NCBI RefSeq assembly: GCF_023273875.1
Contig: NZ_CP096882.1
Span: 3,720,001 to 3,784,000, forward strand
From: Pseudarthrobacter sp. SSS035
GTDB lineage: Bacteria; Actinomycetota; Actinomycetes; Actinomycetales; Micrococcaceae
Reading direction: 5' to 3'
DNA length: 64,000 nucleotides
Both the position numbers and the translations under genes were made by a program. The notes under the pieces were generated by a model. That model ran no database searches, was not told the origin of the DNA, and was given only the letters and a program-made list of their open reading frames with translations. Of the stretch, positions 61,501 to 64,000 are shown in pieces. Position 1 is the stretch's first letter. Each line of letters starts with the position of its first letter.

Positions 61501-61596
61501 GAAATGAAACAGCGTATCGGAACCCAGCTCCAGGTCCTCAAGGGCCGGAACGGTTCCACCCTCCGCATTTCCGACGCCGCCGAAGCGCTGGTGTGA
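58519..61596 (+). CDS. sbcC: exonuclease subunit SbcC (Rad50-like ATPase)
   Basis: 1025 residues. SMC-type: Walker A GPTGAGKTS (35-43), two long Ala/Glu/Arg-rich coiled coils (about 190-500 and 560-850) joined at the zinc hook C532-P-V-C535, then DTSTLSGGESFMASLSLALG (signature) and LFVDEGFGSLDEQSLEQVM (Walker B/D-loop). The Q-loop FTRVVMLPQGDFAAFLR also fits. Works with SbcD on DNA ends and palindromes. Confidence 0.96.
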   Translation: MRIHRLAISAFGPFASTEEIDFDRLSAHGLFLLNGPTGAGKTSVLDAVCFALYGSVPGARQEGKRLRSDHAEPSLEPAVTCEFSAQGRHFEVTRSPAWDKPSARGKNGFTTQQAKTLLRERISGTWTERSGRNDEAGAEITALLGMDREQFTRVVMLPQGDFAAFLRSKAADRLELLQKLFGTQRFEALEQELAAQAQAARNDVARLNAELELLAARAEAEAAALAIDDSGAPAQEESSARIEWLQESVARRAAELAVAAEAAATVSRHTSGLLEGESARRERHRKLAAAEARKAAAEATQPSLEVHAARLAQHRRAEVLTGQLQAVQSSQTQVRHAAGAMESAITLLRMAADEDPELDQLDLGALDADPSDGGLSAAGANDVAGELSRLRSLLAVVEARLPDEERLHSLVARRAALSTKQQELTQKDIDLGVSLQALRSEQETLTAGLEPLAELASAAILRAKEAAAAEELVDVVRRYAAARAAQGLATGRHSGSREIQLEKKLRWLDLREERLANAAAELAAQLAEGEACPVCGSADHPAPAEAAASALGLSQAEEAAQHDHESAEKDLAARARELGDANQLVAVLEGQGGDTPEEDAIAAFETARTAAGESQLAVKNLADLRQQLEAAEARLTAADSARHRAASELAQATVELSGLVDQLASLDEALSALRGGHRSLTHRLRSLQDAAATLEKAMEAQALLSRARARAEEARIQLDLALPEAGFSSDLEARAQLLSDTDADALLADVRAGHDEQARIAELFASEDLLLARMEAAAHPAVDEALIAELQTAAEQAGEEARAADLAAGMAVRCAESLAAVRKDYERLAGSGRVPRERAQLLTALADTAAGRGDNTYRMSLNSYVLAARLEQVALAASERLVAMSDGRYLLQHSDAKAARGAKSGLGLEVVDQWTGHRRDTSTLSGGESFMASLSLALGLADVVQQESGGIQIETLFVDEGFGSLDEQSLEQVMDALEGLRDGGRVVGLVSHVGEMKQRIGTQLQVLKGRNGSTLRISDAAEALV

Positions 61597-61635
61597 CGGC
61601 GGTCATGCCGGGCTGGACTGGCCCCAGCCGGCCTC

Positions 61636-61641
61636 TATAAT
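61636..61641 (+). promoter_or_regulatory. perfect -10 TATAAT upstream of the small ORF and MFS gene
   Basis: TATAAT with a weak CTGGAC 17 bp upstream (61613-61618). A transcript from here would begin about 61648 and reach the strong SD of the small ORF. Confidence 0.55.
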
Positions 61642-61680
61642 TGGATAGTTACCGGGTTGCGCGCATCGGGAGGAGGGACG

Positions 61681-61767
61681 ATGCGCATTACTGAACGAGC
61701 CCGGAACCTTGAACTCTTCAACAATGTCCTCCCTGCCCGCTTCCCTGGAAGCGCCGCTTTCTTCTGA
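61681..61767 (+). CDS. 28-residue upstream ORF overlapping the MFS start
   Basis: ATG 61681 is preceded by GGGAGGAGGGAC, the best ribosome binding site in the area. It encodes MRITERARN... ending GSAAFF, and stops at 61767 inside the MFS gene, in another frame. The MFS starts (TTG 61709, ATG 61724) have no SD of their own. Likely a leader peptide that couples or regulates MFS translation; not similar to anything I know. Confidence 0.5.
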   Translation: MRITERARNLELFNNVLPARFPGSAAFF

Positions 61768-63013
61768 CAGTGCGCCTGCCTCCGCTGCGCCGGCTCCGCC
61801 CACCGGGCGGTTCGCCAGGCTCCCGCACCTCGCAGGCCGCAGCTTTATCCCCCTGGGCCTGTTCGCCCGGCTGCCATTGGCCATGCTTACCGTCGGTGCC
61901 CTGACCCTTGTTACGTCCGTGACGGGCTCCTACGCGCTGGGTGGCACTGCGGCCGGTGCTGTGGGGATCGGCTCGGCCCTCGGCGCCCCGGTTTTTGGGG
62001 CCCTCGCAGACCGCAGGGGGCAGCGGCCCGTACTTCTGGTGGCGGCGGTGCTCAACACTTTGGCTGTCCTGGCCCTGATCGGGACGGCTTGGGCTGCGCC
62101 CGAAGCCGGGTCTTTTCCCGTGGCCCTGATCGCCGCCGCATTCCTTGCTGGGGCCAGCTGTCCGCAGGTAGGGCCGCTGGCCAGGGTGCGCTGGATGGCG
62201 CTCACCTCGCGGGGCAAGGGAGCGAAGGGCGGCAGGGATCTGGACACGGCCCTGTCGTACGAAGGCACGGCTGATGAGCTGACGTTCGTGCTGGGACCGG
62301 CTCTGGTGGGTATCCTGGCCAGCCTGGTGGCCCCTTGGCTGCCGTTGGCCTTGGCCGCAGCCATTACCATCACGCTAGTGCCCGCCTTTGCCGTGCACTC
62401 CACGCACAAGGCGGTTCCCCTGAACCGGGGCTCGGCAGCTTCGCGCAAGGCTGCGAGGATTCCTGCTGTCGTCGCACTGCCCGTCCTGGCGATGGTGGCC
62501 ATGGGCACTTTCTTCGGGTCCGCCCAGACTGCTTTGAGCTCCTTCTCCGCCAGTTTCGCCACCTCGGAAATCGCCGGACTGCTGTATGCGGTCATGGGAC
62601 TGAGTTCGGCCGCCGCAGCCCTGTCCGTGGCGTACTGGCCCCAGCGCTTCGCTCCCGCCGCCCGGTGGCTGGTCAGCTCGGCACTCATGACGGTGCTCGC
62701 GTTGCTGCTGCTGGTGCCCGGATCGTTGGGCGGCATGATTGCGGTGCTTCTGGTCCTGGGATTGCCCGTGGGCCCCGTGATGGTCACAGTCTTCGCGATC
62801 GGAGGCCTGGTGGCGCCGGTGGAAAGGCTGGGCACTGTGATGACAGCTCTGGCAAGCGGGATCGTGGCGGGTACCGCACTGGGGGCCGCCGTTGGTGGCC
62901 AGCTGGCGCAGGCCCACGGCTACCACGCCGCCTTCATTGTGCCTGTGATTGCCGCCGGCGGCCTGCTGGTGCTTGGTGCCGCGGCCGCCGTCATTCTCCG
63001 CAAACGCCACTGA
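61724..63013 (+). CDS. MFS transporter
   Basis: About 429 residues from ATG 61724. Twelve membrane helices; the loop 2-3 motif A is recognisable as GALADRRGQRPVLL. Central loop holds RWMALTSRGKGAKGGRDLDTALSYEGTADELTFVLGP, a charged segment longer than usual. No substrate-specific motif recognised; the subgroup (often called YcaD/SetA-like or sugar/drug efflux) cannot be fixed. TTG 61709 is an alternative start. Converges with the IclR gene. Confidence 0.85.
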   Translation: MSSLPASLEAPLSSDSAPASAAPAPPTGRFARLPHLAGRSFIPLGLFARLPLAMLTVGALTLVTSVTGSYALGGTAAGAVGIGSALGAPVFGALADRRGQRPVLLVAAVLNTLAVLALIGTAWAAPEAGSFPVALIAAAFLAGASCPQVGPLARVRWMALTSRGKGAKGGRDLDTALSYEGTADELTFVLGPALVGILASLVAPWLPLALAAAITITLVPAFAVHSTHKAVPLNRGSAASRKAARIPAVVALPVLAMVAMGTFFGSAQTALSSFSASFATSEIAGLLYAVMGLSSAAAALSVAYWPQRFAPAARWLVSSALMTVLALLLLVPGSLGGMIAVLLVLGLPVGPVMVTVFAIGGLVAPVERLGTVMTALASGIVAGTALGAAVGGQLAQAHGYHAAFIVPVIAAGGLLVLGAAAAVILRKRH

Positions 63014-63056
63014 TCGACGCCGGGTGCTGGTCATGGCCAGACGGCGTGTGCAATGG

Positions 63057-63782
63057 TCAGCCCAGCTGGGCCTGAATGCGCGCGGCGCCCGCCATCAGCG
63101 CAGCGGCGATTTCGTCCGGATTCTGGGCTGCCCGGATATAGACGACGGCCAGCGCGGCTGGCCGGCCGGCAGGGACCCTGACCGGAACTGCCACGGAGGA
63201 GACCCCGGCGATGACTTCATCGTGGCTGGCGGCATAGCCCAGCTGCCGCGCGGTTCCCGCCTCGGGCCGGTAGGGGATTCCCGGGGCTGCCGCATGCCAC
63301 TCAGGTGCTGAATAGGCGGACTGGATCGCAATGCCGGGGGCACCCGCGCTTATGGGATGCCGGGAGCCGGGGTGCTGGACGATGGCGGCCCCGGTATGCC
63401 GCGGGTCCACGGTGACCAGCGTGACACAGTCATCGCGGTCCCAGACGGCCACAAAGGCACTCATGGTCAGGGAGTTCGCGAGTTGCGTCAGTTCCGGCAG
63501 CGCCGCCGTCTGCAGGTTGCGGGCAACCCCCCGCGCCAGGACAGCCAGCCCGGGCCCCGGCTGGACTCTGCCCGCGTCATCGCGCACCAGCAAGGAGTGA
63601 TCCTCCAGGGTCCGCAGGATCCGGTAGGCCACGGAACGGTGAACCCCCATGGCGTCGGCAAGTTCCGCAATGGTCAAGGGAGTCTCCGCGGCCGCCAGGA
63701 TTTCCAGCGCACGGATTCCGCGCGACAGGGTCTGGGACGGCGAAGCCTGAGCTGCTCCGGCGGGGACTGCGGTGGGCGTCAT
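63057..63782 (-). CDS. IclR family transcriptional regulator
   Basis: 241 residues. Winged HTH (about 17-75: LSRGIRALEILAAAETPLTIAELADAMGVHRSVAYRIL), then the GAF-like IclR effector domain (about 90-241: NLQTAALPELTQLANSLTMSAFVAV, SRHPISAGAPGIAIQSA, GVSSVAVPVRVPAG). IclR members often control aromatic or acetate catabolism genes that are divergent. TAGGAT 6 nt before ATG 63782 predicts a leaderless message. Repeats upstream to 63932 are its probable binding sites. Confidence 0.9.
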   Translation of the reverse strand: MTPTAVPAGAAQASPSQTLSRGIRALEILAAAETPLTIAELADAMGVHRSVAYRILRTLEDHSLLVRDDAGRVQPGPGLAVLARGVARNLQTAALPELTQLANSLTMSAFVAVWDRDDCVTLVTVDPRHTGAAIVQHPGSRHPISAGAPGIAIQSAYSAPEWHAAAPGIPYRPEAGTARQLGYAASHDEVIAGVSSVAVPVRVPAGRPAALAVVYIRAAQNPDEIAAALMAGAARIQAQLG

Positions 63783-63788
63783 GGTCCC

Positions 63789-63794
63789 ATCCTA
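63789..63794 (-). promoter_or_regulatory. -10 hexamer TAGGAT for the IclR gene
   Basis: Minus strand, 6 nt before ATG 63782. Confidence 0.5.
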
Positions 63795-63851
63795 GGCGGC
63801 TGCACGGGCGCTGCCCGGGTGCCGTGACGGTGCTTCCCTCACCAGGACTGT

Positions 63852-63889
63852 GTGCGGATTTCGAAAAGCTCTGTGCTGATTCCGAAAAG
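63852..63889. repeat. 17-bp direct repeat pair, 21-bp period
   Basis: 63852-63868 and 63873-63889 match at 15 of 17 bases (GTGC-GATT-CGAAAAG). Lies upstream of IclR; regulator-binding candidate. Confidence 0.7.
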
Positions 63890-63894
63890 GAAGT

Positions 63895-63932
63895 TCAACT
63901 ATGGAACTGACTCGCGTCAACTATGGAACTGA
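63895..63932. repeat. 16-bp direct repeat pair, 22-bp period
   Basis: TCAACTATGGAACTGA occurs at 63895-63910 and 63917-63932 without mismatch. In the first copy AGTTC and GAACT form a partial palindrome. The rest of the window to 64000 is AT-rich and holds no gene; it probably contains the promoter of a gene to the right. Confidence 0.7.
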
Positions 63933-64000
63933 TCCGTGCGGAGAATCAAGAAAAAATAGTGCGTTTCATCACATCTTCGCGTAACGTCATACTAACTGAC

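Noticed and set aside
63901..63984. 27-codon ORF with AAGGAA upstream
   Set aside because: Its start codon is part of the exact direct repeat; better explained as regulatory sequence.

Overview
This is a high-GC actinobacterial chromosome segment, most likely from an Arthrobacter or Pseudarthrobacter-type Micrococcaceae species. The evidence is GC-rich codon use, many GTG and TTG starts, an arginine/aspartate-rich Rho, a NucS mismatch endonuclease, a ClpS/DUF2017 pair and a gene order that follows the mycobacterial block argS-lysA-hom-thrC-thrB-rho-prfA-hemK-tsaC-wecA-atp-DUF2550-nucS and then pncB/clpS/murI/rph/rdgB. I see no rRNA, tRNA, CRISPR array, IS element or prophage. It is a core chromosome region with a few accessory insertions.

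Layout: 1-2409 (minus) is a flavin electron-transfer cassette: a membrane RnfD/NqrB-like protein fused to a reductase domain (cut by the window edge), ApbE flavinyltransferase and an FMN-binding lipoprotein. 2580-9130 is argS-lysA-hom-thrC-thrB (arginyl-tRNA synthesis, lysine and threonine formation). 9131-13739 holds rho with a structured leader, a strong terminator, then prfA and prmC. 13755-17435 is tsaC followed by a translationally coupled envelope-glycan set (WecG-like transferase, GT2 transferase, WecA). 17441-25465 is the F1Fo ATP synthase operon with two small assembly-type membrane genes, followed by DUF2550 and by an esterase/aminoacyl-phosphatidylglycerol synthase pair that probably remodels membrane lipid charge, ending at a 16-bp-stem terminator.

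29908-41115 is mixed: cold-shock protein with a structured leader, NucS, small zinc-site protein, hydrolases, AI-2E-type permease, a secreted/membrane unknown, a thioredoxin-TPR protein without the redox cysteines, an Old Yellow Enzyme, an ABC exporter and NagB. 41247-43363 is DUF3039 plus a coupled superfamily 2 helicase. 43367-50376 is NAD salvage (pncA, pncB), clpS-DUF2017, murI, a metallo-beta-lactamase-fold phosphodiesterase-like gene, a globin, rph and rdgB, ending at a 17-bp-stem terminator. 50482-53393 is DedA opposite a GntR-ABC operon sharing a palindromic operator. 53482-64000 holds a DnaQ-BRCT nuclease, DUF4395, an ADP-ribosylglycohydrolase-like protein, aquaporin, sbcD-sbcC, an MFS transporter with an upstream small ORF, and an IclR regulator with two families of helically phased repeats at the window end.

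The most general signal is that at least fourteen operon-leading genes carry a TAnnnT hexamer exactly 6-7 nt before the start codon and no ribosome binding site, which predicts leaderless mRNAs; this also helps choose starts (for example pncB at 45327).
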